A DNA stretch of 64,000 bases from an uncultured Eubacteriales bacterium (GCA_900315675.1 OMZY01000018.1:30306-94305), one strand, 5' to 3'. Shown: positions 16,552 through 25,695, numbered from the stretch's first letter. Notes: generated by a model not told the origin, from the letters alone. Numbers and translations: made by a program.

Positions 16552-17366
16552 CAGTACTTGGAGTTGCCGTCCAGGATCCGGTTCCGCAGGGAGTCGAGAT
16601 GTTCCGAGGGCAGGCACCCCAGCTCCGCCTGGAAGGCCCGGCGGAAGGTGCGCATGTTGGTATAGCCGCAAGCGTCGCTGACCTCGGTCAGGGTCATGTT
16701 GGGATCCCGCATCAGCAGGCGGGCCTTGCTGATCCGGATGGCGTTAATGAACCGGCGGAAATTGGTGTGCATCCGTTCCGAGAAGAAATGGCTCAGGTGG
16801 GACACGCTGATGCCCAGAGCCCGGGAGGCGCTTTCCAGGGTGATTTCCTCAAAGGCGTGATCGGAGATATAGTGGATGATCCGGTGGCCCAGCTCCTTCT
16901 CGCTGTAGTCATAGACCGGGCGGTAGGAGAGGTTGTGGAGCAGGCCGGCCAGGACCACGTGCAGGTAGGCGACGCACAGGGGCAGGTCGTTCTCCATGGT
17001 CAGGCTGCTCAGCCGGCCGACGGCGAGGCGGAGATCCATACAGGTCTGGGACGCAGGCAGGAACGGGCTTTCCGGCTGGAGGCCGTGGAAGGTGCCCGCG
17101 TATTCCGGAATGATGTCCGGCGGGAAGATGGCGGTGATTCCGTTGATGTCCTCACTCATTTCGTCATAGCTGTGGGGCACCAGGGGAAAAACAACGGCCG
17201 CGTCCCCGGGATTGAGCCGGTAGGGCGTTTCGTCAATGGTCATGACGGTGGTGCCCCGGGTGACCACCACCAGCTCTGCCACGGCATGGACGTGGGCGGG
17301 GAAGGTATGGTGGGTCATCTCACCGATAAACATCTTTTCCGGGCGCTGCTCATAGAAAGTACTCAC
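16551..17366 (-). CDS. AraC-family transcriptional regulator
   Basis: A 271-residue regulator. Residues 15-75 form a cupin sensor domain (HVHAVAELVVVTRG, then NPGDAAVVFPLVPHSYD), which usually binds a sugar. Residues 165-262 are the double helix-turn-helix DNA-binding domain (LESASRALGISVSHLSHFF and LTEVSDACGYTNMRTFRRAF). It lies between importer operons 1 and 2 and is divergent from operon 2, so operon 2 is the most likely target. Translation appears to begin with GTG at 17366, 10 nt after GGAGG. Confidence 0.9.
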   Translation of the reverse strand: MSTFYEQRPEKMFIGEMTHHTFPAHVHAVAELVVVTRGTTVMTIDETPYRLNPGDAAVVFPLVPHSYDEMSEDINGITAIFPPDIIPEYAGTFHGLQPESPFLPASQTCMDLRLAVGRLSSLTMENDLPLCVAYLHVVLAGLLHNLSYRPVYDYSEKELGHRIIHYISDHAFEEITLESASRALGISVSHLSHFFSERMHTNFRRFINAIRISKARLLMRDPNMTLTEVSDACGYTNMRTFRRAFQAELGCLPSEHLDSLRNRILDGNSKY

Positions 17367-17520
17367 AGTCTGGAAACCTCCGTTTTTTGCTGCATTCTTT
17401 GTCCTGCATGCGGTACATTATACGGTATGTTCTGACCTATTGTAAACCAAATCCAACAAAAAGAAAATATTTTTCAACTGCCAAAAGCAAATTTTGTCCC
17501 TCACTTGTTCAAAAAAGGCG

Positions 17521-17549
17521 TTGTAGGTGAACGTTCTTCCTGCTATAAA
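17521..17549 (+). promoter_or_regulatory. Sigma-A promoter of importer operon 2
   Basis: TTGTAG (17521-17526), a 17-bp spacer and TATAAA (17544-17549) lie in the divergent region opposite the AraC gene. Confidence 0.7.
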
Positions 17550-17638
17550 TATAGGGTAAGTAAAAGCAGAACAGGGAACACAAAATGTTTTTTGAAACAG
17601 TAACAAAAGCGAAACGATTCGCGGAAGGAAGTGAAGAG

Positions 17639-18547
17639 ATGAGCAAGAAAACCCGGTCATACGTGGAATTCCTGTATATCCTTCCGTTTCTGATTCTTGC
17701 GGCATTCATGTTCTATTATCCCCTGTACGGATGGATCTATGCGTTCCATGACTATATGCCGCCCAAGCCTATTTCGTCAGAAACCTTTGTGGGCCTGAAA
17801 TGGTTCCAGTTTATTGTCAGCAACCCTGTCCGCCTGGCGGACGTGGGCCGCGTGCTGGTGAACACCTTCGCCATGAGCGGCATTTCCCTTGCCTTCAGCT
17901 GGTTCCCGATGATCTTCGCGGTGTTTCTCAATGAAATCCGCTGCAAACCCTACCGCAAGTTTGTCCAGACGGTCACCACCCTGCCGAACTTCATCAGCTG
18001 GGTGCTGGTGTTCTCGGTGGCCTTCAACGTGCTCAGTTCCACCGGCGCGGTGAACACGGTGCTGACAAGCCTGGGGCTGATTGACAAGCCCGTCGCCTTC
18101 CTGAGCTCCAAGGAGCATGTCTGGTTCAGGATGTGGCTGTGGCTGACCTGGAAGAATGCCGGCTGGGCGGCCATCATGTACCTGGCCGCGATTTCCGCCA
18201 TCGATGAGCAGATGATCGAGGCAGCCAAGGTGGACGGTGCTACCCGGATGCAGATTATCTGGCGGATCACCATTCCCTGCCTGCTGCCCACTTACTTCGT
18301 GATCGTCATGCTGAACCTGGCCAATTTCCTTTCCAACGGCATGGAACAGTATTACGTGTTCATGAACAACTTCAACAAGAAGTCCATTGAGGTGCTGGAC
18401 CTGTATGTGTATAACATCGCCACCTCGGGACGCGGCAACTATCCGCTGTCCACCGCGATCAGCATGCTCAAGAGCATCGTGAGCGTGGCGCTGCTCTTCA
18501 TCACCAATACCGTTTCCCGCCTGGTCCGCGGGGAAGGCTTCGTGTAA
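17639..18547 (+). CDS. ABC permease, LplB type (importer 2)
   Basis: A 302-residue six-helix permease of the LplB group. The EAA loop is IEAAKVDGATRMQIIWRITIP. The N-terminus that fits the family starts at the ATG at 17639 (MSKKTRSYVEFLYILPF), preceded by a GGAAG-type ribosome site. The frame extends upstream to 17585 but adds residues with no family counterpart. It pairs with the YtcP-type gene that starts 21 bp later. Confidence 0.92.
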   Translation: MSKKTRSYVEFLYILPFLILAAFMFYYPLYGWIYAFHDYMPPKPISSETFVGLKWFQFIVSNPVRLADVGRVLVNTFAMSGISLAFSWFPMIFAVFLNEIRCKPYRKFVQTVTTLPNFISWVLVFSVAFNVLSSTGAVNTVLTSLGLIDKPVAFLSSKEHVWFRMWLWLTWKNAGWAAIMYLAAISAIDEQMIEAAKVDGATRMQIIWRITIPCLLPTYFVIVMLNLANFLSNGMEQYYVFMNNFNKKSIEVLDLYVYNIATSGRGNYPLSTAISMLKSIVSVALLFITNTVSRLVRGEGFV

Positions 18548-18567
18548 GCGGAAGGGGGAAGAAGAGT

Positions 18568-19515
18568 ATGACAACGAGAACTGCCGCAAGGCATATAAAG
18601 CACCGCAATCCCATGGACCGGCAGGGGCCCGGGGACAAAGTGATCAGCGTGGTCACCTATATCGTCTACGCGTTCTTTGCCTTCGTCTGCGCCTACCCGT
18701 TCTACTACATCATTATCAACTCCATCAGCGCCAACAACCTCTCCGAACGCGGCAAGGTCCTGTTCTGGCCCATGGAGATCCACTTCAAGAACTATACCCG
18801 GCTGACCAGTATTCCCGGCCTGCTGGACGCGGCAAAGATTTCCGTGCTGCGGACCGTGATCGGTATGGCTCTTACGGTGCTGATCGCCGCCTTCCTGGGC
18901 TATATGTTTACCCGGGAAACCATGTGGAAACGGAAACTGTGGTTCCGCTTTGTGGCCGTAACCATGTATTTCAACGCCGGTATCATTCCCTGGGTGCTGT
19001 GCATGCGGAACCTGGGACTGAACAACAACTTCTGGGGCTATATTCTCCCGATGGTGATCCAGCCCTTCTATATCATCCTGTGCAAGACCTATTGTGAATC
19101 GGTTCCCAGGGAACTGCAGGAGGCTGCCGAAATAGACGGCGCCGGGACGCTGAAGGTATTCTTCCGGATCATGCTCCCGGTTATCAAGCCCATCCTGGCC
19201 ACCATCGCGATCTTCGCGGCGGTGAACCAGTGGAACGCCTTCCAGGACAACCTGCTCCTGATGCCCAACCGCCGGGACCTGGACACCCTGCAGTACAAGC
19301 TGTGGCAGTATATCACCCAGGCCAACAGCCTGAAGGCCCTGGTCAGCAACACCACCAACTCCAACGCGATTATGGCCGGTATGGCCACCGCCGCCACGGC
19401 GACCGCCATCCGGATGTCCGTTACCGTTGTGGTTGTGCTCCCCGTCATGATGATCTATCCCTTCTTCCAGCGGTACTTTACGAAGGGAATTATGATCGGA
19501 GCGGTGAAGGGCTAA
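18568..19515 (+). CDS. ABC permease, YtcP/UgpE type (importer 2)
   Basis: A 315-residue permease, partner of the LplB-type gene. The EAA loop is LQEAAEIDGAGTLKVFFRIM, and the C-terminus (YFTKGIMIGAVKG) is the YtcP-type signature. The group typically imports complex sugars or oligouronides. A long structured leader of 600 bp then separates it from its binding-protein gene. Confidence 0.92.
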   Translation: MTTRTAARHIKHRNPMDRQGPGDKVISVVTYIVYAFFAFVCAYPFYYIIINSISANNLSERGKVLFWPMEIHFKNYTRLTSIPGLLDAAKISVLRTVIGMALTVLIAAFLGYMFTRETMWKRKLWFRFVAVTMYFNAGIIPWVLCMRNLGLNNNFWGYILPMVIQPFYIILCKTYCESVPRELQEAAEIDGAGTLKVFFRIMLPVIKPILATIAIFAAVNQWNAFQDNLLLMPNRRDLDTLQYKLWQYITQANSLKALVSNTTNSNAIMAGMATAATATAIRMSVTVVVVLPVMMIYPFFQRYFTKGIMIGAVKG

Positions 19516-19535
19516 AGCCCTTAACCGCCCGATCA

Positions 19536-19665
19536 AATGAACAATTAACAATTAACAATGAATAATGAGAGTGTGTAACGACAAATTGTGAAACGTTACG
19601 GCGCGTGAAAGAACGTTGGTCTGGAGAATAAAGTATTAATTCTTCATTTTTCATTCTTCATTTGG
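19536..19665. repeat. Inverted pair of heptamer arrays
   Basis: AATTAAC/AATGAAC-type units at 19536-19569 face ATTCTTC-type units at 19635-19665, with about 65 bp between. Confidence 0.7.
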
Positions 19666-19700
19666 AATAAAGACCAGAAGGTCTTTATCATATTTAAAAG

Positions 19701-19826
19701 GGAGGGGAGCGAGGGAAGCGGTGTCCCAGTGGGACATTTGCCGAAGGCAAAAGCGACCCGAACGAGTCAACCGAAAGGGAGAGCAAAGTCCGCTCCAAGG
19801 ACTTTGAGCGACCATTGAGGTTGCGG
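19701..19826 (+). ncRNA. Candidate structured element, copy A
   Basis: It begins GGAGGGGAGCGAGGG and ends ATTGAGGTTGCGG. Three local hairpins are predicted: TGTCCC-AGT-GGGACA, TTGCC-GAA-GGCAA and CAAAGTCC...GGACTTTG, plus a long-range CAACC with GGTTG pairing. The same fold with different paired bases is found in copies B and C. Strand is assigned by the direction of the flanking genes. No Rfam family is recognised. Confidence 0.5.
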
Positions 19827-19871
19827 TAGTAGTCGATGTGGGCGCGCAAGCCCTTACATCATATATTAAAA

Positions 19872-20000
19872 GGAGGGGAGCGAGGGAAGCGGTGCCACAG
19901 TGTGGCATTTGCTGAAAGCAAAAGCGACCCGAACGAGTCAACCGAAACAAGCAGAAGGCTGCAACGACAGCAAGGCCTTCTGCGACGATTGAGGTTGCGG
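19872..20000 (+). ncRNA. Candidate structured element, copy B
   Basis: It is aligned to copy A end to end. The hairpins become TGCCAC-AGT-GTGGCA, TTGCT-GAA-AGCAA and GCAGAAGGC...GCCTTCTGC, so both sides of each stem have changed. The core CCGAACGAGTCAACCGAAA is identical to copy A. Confidence 0.5.
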
Positions 20001-20074
20001 ACCAAGGAATTATGGCCTGCAACGACAGCAAGGCCTTCTGCGACGATTGAGGTTGCGGACCAAGGAATTATGGC
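19959..20074. repeat. 58-bp perfect tandem duplication
   Basis: Units 19959-20016 and 20017-20074 are identical. Each contains the second half of hairpin 3 and the 3' end of element copy B followed by an ACCAAGGAATTATGGC tail. This is a recent local duplication. Confidence 0.9.
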
Positions 20075-20116
20075 AGCATTGCCAAAAATTCATATATTTA
20101 AAGGAGGGTATTGCAA

Positions 20117-21802
20117 ATGAAACGGTTTCTGTCTGTTCTGCTGACAATTGCCATGCTCCTGAGCCTGGTAACCATCAGCGCGGTGGCTGAGGAAGAAGCA
20201 CCCCTCGTCATCGATGTGTACGATGATGCCGCCAACTACAACGGCATCCAGAGTGGCTGGTTCGCCAAGGTGATTAAGGATCGGTTCAACATCGAACTGA
20301 ACATCATCGCGTCCCAGGTGGTTGGTAATACTGTCTATGCCACCCGTTCCGAAGAAGGAAATCTGGGTGACATCCTGCTCGTGGACAAATCCAAGTTCCC
20401 GGAAATCGTGGAAGCCGGCCTGGCCAAGGATATCAGCGACAAGCTGCCCGGCTGCGAAAACATCATGAAGTTCAAGACCCAGATCGACGTTTACAACAAG
20501 GGCCTGACCGGTGAAGAAGGCAAGTACTACGGCATTCCTACCGAAATGACCGATACTTCCCCCAGCACCCTGACCGATGACGTGATCTATTCCAGCCCCA
20601 TGCTCCGCTGGGATCTGTATAAAGAGATCGGCGCCCCGAAGCTGGAGACCCTGGATGACCTGCTCGACGCTCTGGTGAAGATCCATGAGATCCATCCCAA
20701 GAACGAACAGGATGATCCCGCTTATCCCTTCTCCCTGTGGCCCGACTGGGACGGCAACGACAACATGGTCGGTCCGGCCAACGTTGTGCAGCTGACCACC
20801 TGGTACGGCGAAAAGTTGAAGGGCAGCGCCATGCTGAAGCCCGACAACACCTTCAGCAAGCTCTATGAACGCGACAGCGCCTACTACAAAATCACCAAGT
20901 TCCTGAACAAGGCTTATCAGCTGGGTCTGGTGGATCCGGACTCCGGCACCCAGAACTGGGATAACGCCTGCGCCAAGATGTCCTCCGGCCGCGTGGACGT
21001 GATGTGGTACAGCTGGCAGGTTGGTTTCTGGAACAGCGTGGACCGTCTGAACGCCGGTACCGCTTTCCGCTTCATCCCCGTTGGCGATATGCAGTTCTAT
21101 GCTGACGCTGACCGTTACTACGGTTCCGACCGTATGTTCGGTATCGGCGCCGGTGTGGAAGGCGAGAAGTATGACCGGATCATGGAATTCCTTGACTGGT
21201 ATGCCAGCCCCGAAGGCGTCACCTTCCAGCACAACGGTATCGAAGGCCTGAACTACACCATCGGCGAAGATGGCAAGTTCGTGCCCTACAAGGACAACGC
21301 CCTGATGGACAACCTGCCCGTGCCGGACGAATTCGGCGGCGGCGGATTCAGCGACGGTAACAACGCCATCAACCAGTGGATCGTTTCCTCCATCTGCGTG
21401 AACCCCACCACCGGCGAGCGCTTCGCCCAGAAGTACTGGCAGTCCTACAAGGACATGACCATGACCGAGATGAAGAAGGAATGGTCCGAAATGTTCGACG
21501 CTGAGGACGATGTTGACTGGATGAAGAAGAACGGCAAGCTGCTGGCCAGCCCGAGCGTTGACTTCACCCCCGCTGCGGACGACAACACCATCGCTGCCAT
21601 CCGTACCGACGTCAACAAGTGCCTGTGCGAATACACCTGGAACCTGTTCTTCTGCGCTTCTGACGACGAGTTCGAAGCCATGTGGGACGAAATGATCACC
21701 CAGCTGGACGGCTTCGACTATCAGACCCTGTTCGATTATGACTGCGCTCTGTGGCAGCCCGAAATCGACGCGAAGGTTGCTGCTGCGGCCGCCGCGGAAT
21801 AA
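20117..21802 (+). CDS. ABC transporter solute-binding protein, LipO-like (importer 2)
   Basis: A 561-residue binding protein, long as usual for partners of LplB/YtcP permeases. A signal peptide (1-24, ending ISAVA) has no lipobox cysteine. The mature region contains DILLVDKSKFPEIVEAGLAK, then YYGIPTEM and a block of aromatic residues. The ATG at 20117 lies 9 nt after GGAGG. The gene is separated from its permeases by the structured leader, which may set its expression. The tail is alanine-rich (VAAAAAAE). Confidence 0.92.
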   Translation: MKRFLSVLLTIAMLLSLVTISAVAEEEAPLVIDVYDDAANYNGIQSGWFAKVIKDRFNIELNIIASQVVGNTVYATRSEEGNLGDILLVDKSKFPEIVEAGLAKDISDKLPGCENIMKFKTQIDVYNKGLTGEEGKYYGIPTEMTDTSPSTLTDDVIYSSPMLRWDLYKEIGAPKLETLDDLLDALVKIHEIHPKNEQDDPAYPFSLWPDWDGNDNMVGPANVVQLTTWYGEKLKGSAMLKPDNTFSKLYERDSAYYKITKFLNKAYQLGLVDPDSGTQNWDNACAKMSSGRVDVMWYSWQVGFWNSVDRLNAGTAFRFIPVGDMQFYADADRYYGSDRMFGIGAGVEGEKYDRIMEFLDWYASPEGVTFQHNGIEGLNYTIGEDGKFVPYKDNALMDNLPVPDEFGGGGFSDGNNAINQWIVSSICVNPTTGERFAQKYWQSYKDMTMTEMKKEWSEMFDAEDDVDWMKKNGKLLASPSVDFTPAADDNTIAAIRTDVNKCLCEYTWNLFFCASDDEFEAMWDEMITQLDGFDYQTLFDYDCALWQPEIDAKVAAAAAAE

Positions 21803-21836
21803 TCACTCAAAACAAACATGATCTTTTAACCCCTAT

Positions 21837-21865
21837 GGGGCGCTCCTCACGGGGCGCCCCAATTT
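21837..21865 (+). terminator. Terminator after the importer-2 binding protein
   Basis: A 7-bp GGGGCGC/GCGCCCC stem (21837-21843 with 21854-21860) is followed by AATTT. The T run is short and merges into a heptamer array. Confidence 0.65.
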
Positions 21866-22035
21866 AATTCAGAATGAACAATTCATAATTCACAATTAAT
21901 TATGGATTGTGGACTTCATCCGTAAAATCCCGGCCGGAGCGGAAACGGACTTTTGAAAAGGCTTTTTGCAGTTGTGTTTTTCCTGTTGCTAAATGACAAA
22001 TCATTATGAATTGTGAATTATGAATTATGAATTAA
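21861..22035. repeat. Inverted pair of heptamer arrays
   Basis: AATTCAG/AATTCAT/AATTCAC units at 21861-21905 face AATTATG/AATTGTG units at 22001-22035, about 95 bp apart. The right array provides the only upstream ATG for the beta-helix gene. Confidence 0.85.
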
Positions 22036-23936
22036 ACTCTTCTCTTCTGCCGGACGGCAGCAGCTACGGGTTCTGGGAGACCGAGCCTGTATGGGAACGG
22101 GAGCTCTTTGTGAACGGTTCGGATCCGGCTGCTTCGGATGATAATGACGGCAGCGAGGCGCACCCGTTCCGGACCATCAGCCGGGCGGCGGCGGAAGCAA
22201 CGCCGGGCACCCGGGTGCGGATCCATGCGGGCCTGTACCGGGAATGCGTGAAGCCTGCCCGGGGCGGTACGGATCCGGAGCATATGATCTCCTATGAAGC
22301 CTTCGGCGACGGGGACGTGGTCATCAGCGCCTCGGAGGAAGTCAGGGACTTTATCCCCAGCGAAGGCTGGATGCTGAACCGGGGCTGGGGAGCGGAGCAG
22401 CCGGAGGACGCCCGCGTCTGGGAATATGACCTGGATCCGGACCTGTTCCGGGGCTACAATCCTTTCTGCGCGGTGAACATCCTGCACGACCGGCTGTTCA
22501 TTGAGTATGACAAGACGGATATGACCACCTACCTGAACCGGCGGGGCTGCGTCTTCTGCGACGGCAAACCGCTGAAGCAGGTGCCGCTGTACGGCGGCAT
22601 GGCGCAGGAGGACAACACCTACTGGGTGGAAGCCAACGGCCAGAAGGTGCATTTCCGCCTGGAGTATGACGAGGATCCGAAGGATCACCGGATCGAGGTG
22701 ACGGTGCGGGAGCAGTGCTTCGCGCCGGATAAGCCTTTCCTGAACTATATCCGGGTGAAGGACCTGGTTTGCGAGCACGCGGCCACCGGCGCGCCGGTAC
22801 CGCAGCGCGGGGCGATCTCCGCCTACCGGGGCCACCACTGGATTATTGAGGGCTGCACGGTTTACTGGACCAACGGCGTGGCCATTGATGTGGGCAACGA
22901 GTGCTGGCATCATACTCACCGGCCGGACGAGGTCATCGGATACAGCGTGATCCGCAACTGCACTATCCAGGACGCGGGCGTCTGCGGCATTGCCGGGATG
23001 TTCGCGGAGGGGATGCTGATTGAAGGCAACGTGATTGAGGGAACCGGCTGGCAGAAGATGGAGCTGAGCTGGGAGGCCGGAGCCATCAAGCTGCACAACA
23101 GCGTGAACGGCCTGATCCGCAACAACGTTTTCCGGAACACCTTCCGGGCGGACCACCTGTGGCTGGACTGCGGGAACGAGAACAACCGGATTACCGGCAA
23201 CCTGTTCCTGGACGGTATTGAACAGCGGGAAGCGATCTTTATCGAGTGCACCCGGGAAGGCGTCAACCTGATCGACCACAACATCATCTGGAACGTGGAA
23301 GGCCGGTTTGATCCGGCGAAGGTGCCGGCGGAGCCCGGCTCTTCCGGCTGGTACAAGCTCCGGGAGAACGAGGCGGTGAACGGCTACGGCGTCTACGGGG
23401 AGGGAACGGACCGGCTCCATGTGTCCCATAACCTGATCGGCCGCTGCCGCCACAGCGGGTATTACCTTAAGCCCGTGCCCTTCCGCATGCACGGCTTGCT
23501 GCGGGGCGGCACATCCCGGGACGCGAAGATCCGGAACAATATCTTCTATGACTGCGGCGAGGCGGCCATTGATTTCCCCACCCGGGACAATGAGGCGGAG
23601 GGCAACCTGTATGTGCGTATGCAGGGCGGCTACCTTCGGGTGATGTATCCGGAACCGGAAAACTGCCTGGATCTCAGGTCCTGGCAGGAGTTCTTCGGCT
23701 TTGACAAAGAAGGGCAGAACGCCTGGTTCGATATCGACCTGGACGAGGAAACCGGAGAAGCGTTTTTCCGCCGCGCGGAAAAGGCGCCCTTCGGATTTCC
23801 GCGGGACCTGGAAAGGCTGAACATGATCCTGGAGCCTGAAAAGGTCCGGAAGGTTCCTGCGGACAAAGACCTGCCCTATGAGCAGGAGGAAAAGGTGCTG
23901 CCGGGGCCATGGGAAAAATTCAGAATTCAGAATTAA
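22020..23936 (+). CDS. Right-handed parallel beta-helix protein, probable carbohydrate-active
   Basis: A 638-residue protein without a signal peptide. Residues 25-75 match the DUF1565-like opening of beta-helix proteins (GSEAHPFRTISRAAAEATPGTRVRIHAGLYRE in parts: HPFRTISRAA, then IHAGLYRECV). Repeats rich in asparagine follow (VIRNCTIQDAG, IEGNVIEGTG, IRNNVFRNTF, ITGNLFLDGI), as in pectate lyases and related enzymes. It is likely to act on imported oligosaccharide. The start (MNYELN) and the last residues with the stop (FRIQN) are both encoded by heptamer-repeat sequence. No ribosome site is visible, so the true start is uncertain. Confidence 0.75.
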   Translation: MNYELNSSLLPDGSSYGFWETEPVWERELFVNGSDPAASDDNDGSEAHPFRTISRAAAEATPGTRVRIHAGLYRECVKPARGGTDPEHMISYEAFGDGDVVISASEEVRDFIPSEGWMLNRGWGAEQPEDARVWEYDLDPDLFRGYNPFCAVNILHDRLFIEYDKTDMTTYLNRRGCVFCDGKPLKQVPLYGGMAQEDNTYWVEANGQKVHFRLEYDEDPKDHRIEVTVREQCFAPDKPFLNYIRVKDLVCEHAATGAPVPQRGAISAYRGHHWIIEGCTVYWTNGVAIDVGNECWHHTHRPDEVIGYSVIRNCTIQDAGVCGIAGMFAEGMLIEGNVIEGTGWQKMELSWEAGAIKLHNSVNGLIRNNVFRNTFRADHLWLDCGNENNRITGNLFLDGIEQREAIFIECTREGVNLIDHNIIWNVEGRFDPAKVPAEPGSSGWYKLRENEAVNGYGVYGEGTDRLHVSHNLIGRCRHSGYYLKPVPFRMHGLLRGGTSRDAKIRNNIFYDCGEAAIDFPTRDNEAEGNLYVRMQGGYLRVMYPEPENCLDLRSWQEFFGFDKEGQNAWFDIDLDEETGEAFFRRAEKAPFGFPRDLERLNMILEPEKVRKVPADKDLPYEQEEKVLPGPWEKFRIQN

Positions 23937-24077
23937 GAATTCAGAATTAAATGTTGACTTCGTCAGCGTGAAATATTCGGCTGACGCCGAATGTGACAGT
24001 TTCTTATAGCCTGTATCTGATTCAGACTGAAAAAACAATGCATCATTATGCATTGTGCATTGTTCATTATGCATTGA
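23916..24077. repeat. Two facing heptamer arrays
   Basis: AATTCAG units at 23916-23950, overlapping the end of the beta-helix gene, are followed by ATTGTGC/ATTATGC units at 24041-24077 with about 90 bp between. Confidence 0.8.
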
Positions 24078-24096
24078 AAAAGCCGGAGGTGTGTTT

Positions 24097-25620
24097 ATGT
24101 TAAGACAGGTAAGGACAGAGAACGGCCTCGTTCGGGGCATTGAAGCGGCGGATCCGCGGATTACGGCCTTCAAGGGAATTCCCTTTGCCGCGCCGCCCAT
24201 CGGGAAGAACCGCTGGCGGGCGCCCCAGCCCTGTGAAAGCTGGGCGGGTGTGCGGGACTGCTCCCGCTTTGCGCCCATTTCCATGCAGTGGATCCCCGGC
24301 CTGGGAGACGATATCTACTGCCGGGAGTGGCATGTGGATCCGGAAATCCCCATGGGCGAGGACTGCCTTTACCTGAACGTCTGGACAAAGGCGAAGAAGG
24401 CGGACGAGAAGATGCCCGTTCTGGTCTGGTTCTTCGGCGGCGGCCTCCAGTGCGGTTATCCCGCGGAAATGGAATTTGACGGGGAGAGGATTGCCCGCCG
24501 GGGCATCGTGGTGGTCACCGTCAATTACCGGGTCGGCGCCCTGGGCTTCCTGACCCACCCGCAGATCAGCCGGGAACAGCCGGACGCTCCGGCCAACTTC
24601 GGCAACCTGGACCAGCAGGCGGGCCTGAAATGGGTGCAGCGCAATATCGCGGCCTTCGGCGGGGATCCGGGCAGGGTGACCATTGCCGGCCAGTCCGCCG
24701 GCGGCGGCAGCGTCATGAGCCAGCTGGCCTGCCCGGCCAACAAGGGACTGTTCTCCGGCGCGGTGGTCATGAGCGCCATGATCTTTGATCCCTATCTCCG
24801 GCGGGAGGTGGGCCGCCCGGAGACCCTGAAGCAGGCGGAGAAAAAAGGCGAGGATTTCTTTGCCTTCCTGAAGGTGAAGAGCCTGGAGGAAGCCCGCGCC
24901 GTGGACGCGGTGACCCTGCAGCGCAGCTATGAAAAATACATGGAAGGTCATACGCCTTTCTTTACCGTGCAGGACGACCTGTTCTGCGTAGGGGACCCGA
25001 TTGCCCTGTATACCCGCGGGGAATGCGTGGACGCCGTGATGATGGCCGGCAACACCTCGGACGAATTCCTGAACACCATTGAAGCGGAGAACGGAGATCA
25101 GCTGAAGGAGAAGGCGGAAAAGCTCTTCGGCAGCAAGGCGGGACGGTTCCTTTCCTTCCCGGAAACCGGCGAAAAGGTTCCGGATCAGGGCTACGCCCCG
25201 GTCAGCGGGATTGAGTGCACGGTCAAGGGCGTTCTTTCGAAGACCGCCCAGGCCGGAAAGAAGGGGTACTGCTACTGCTTCGATCCGGATATGCCCGGCT
25301 GGGACAACCCCGGCACCTTCCATTCCTCGGACCTGTGGTTCTGGTTTGAAACCCTGGCCAAGTGCTGGAGACCCTTTACCGGCCGTCATTACGACCTGGC
25401 CCGGCAGATGTGCGATTATTTCTGCAACTTCATCAAAACCGGCGATCCGAACGGGGAGGATCTTTGCGGCCTGGCCCTGCCGGAGTGGAAGCCCTGGTCG
25501 GCGGAGGAACCCTGCAACATGCGGTTTGAAAAAGACGGCGCCGTGCCGTCTGCCGAACCGCTGACGCCCTTCAAACAGTTCCTGTCCGACCGGATTATGG
25601 AAAGAATTGACAGCATCTGA
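24097..25620 (+). CDS. Carboxylesterase, type B (PnbA-like)
   Basis: A 507-residue cytoplasmic alpha/beta-hydrolase that cleaves carboxylic esters. It shows EDCLYLNVW (88-96), GQSAGGGSV (198-206) with the nucleophile S200, NTSDEF near 320 with the likely acidic residue and FHSSDLWFWFE near 413 with the catalytic histidine. There is no signal peptide. The ATG at 24097 is 7 nt after GGAGG. Its place after an importer and a beta-helix protein suggests removal of acetyl or feruloyl groups from imported oligosaccharides; this is inference. Confidence 0.9.
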   Translation: MLRQVRTENGLVRGIEAADPRITAFKGIPFAAPPIGKNRWRAPQPCESWAGVRDCSRFAPISMQWIPGLGDDIYCREWHVDPEIPMGEDCLYLNVWTKAKKADEKMPVLVWFFGGGLQCGYPAEMEFDGERIARRGIVVVTVNYRVGALGFLTHPQISREQPDAPANFGNLDQQAGLKWVQRNIAAFGGDPGRVTIAGQSAGGGSVMSQLACPANKGLFSGAVVMSAMIFDPYLRREVGRPETLKQAEKKGEDFFAFLKVKSLEEARAVDAVTLQRSYEKYMEGHTPFFTVQDDLFCVGDPIALYTRGECVDAVMMAGNTSDEFLNTIEAENGDQLKEKAEKLFGSKAGRFLSFPETGEKVPDQGYAPVSGIECTVKGVLSKTAQAGKKGYCYCFDPDMPGWDNPGTFHSSDLWFWFETLAKCWRPFTGRHYDLARQMCDYFCNFIKTGDPNGEDLCGLALPEWKPWSAEEPCNMRFEKDGAVPSAEPLTPFKQFLSDRIMERIDSI

Positions 25621-25695
25621 CCGGTTTTCGGTCTCTTTTCCCCGGATGACGTAAATGTTTGCAGCAACAGAACAAAATCCATAAACTGGAAATCG

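Larger units (their letters stand above)
19516..20116 (+). other. 600-bp non-coding leader of the importer-2 binding protein
   Basis: No gene is visible. The region holds an inverted pair of heptamer arrays, a GTAACG/CGTTAC inversion near 19576-19598, two copies of a structured element and a 58-bp tandem duplication. Both element copies are preceded by a CATATTTAAAAGG-like string that resembles the true ribosome-site region of the next gene (CATATATTTAAAGGAGG). Confidence 0.7.

Noticed and set aside
19836-20120. A 94-codon frame in the importer-2 leader
   Set aside because: It spans the structured repeats and the tandem duplication, has no ribosome site and no family resemblance.
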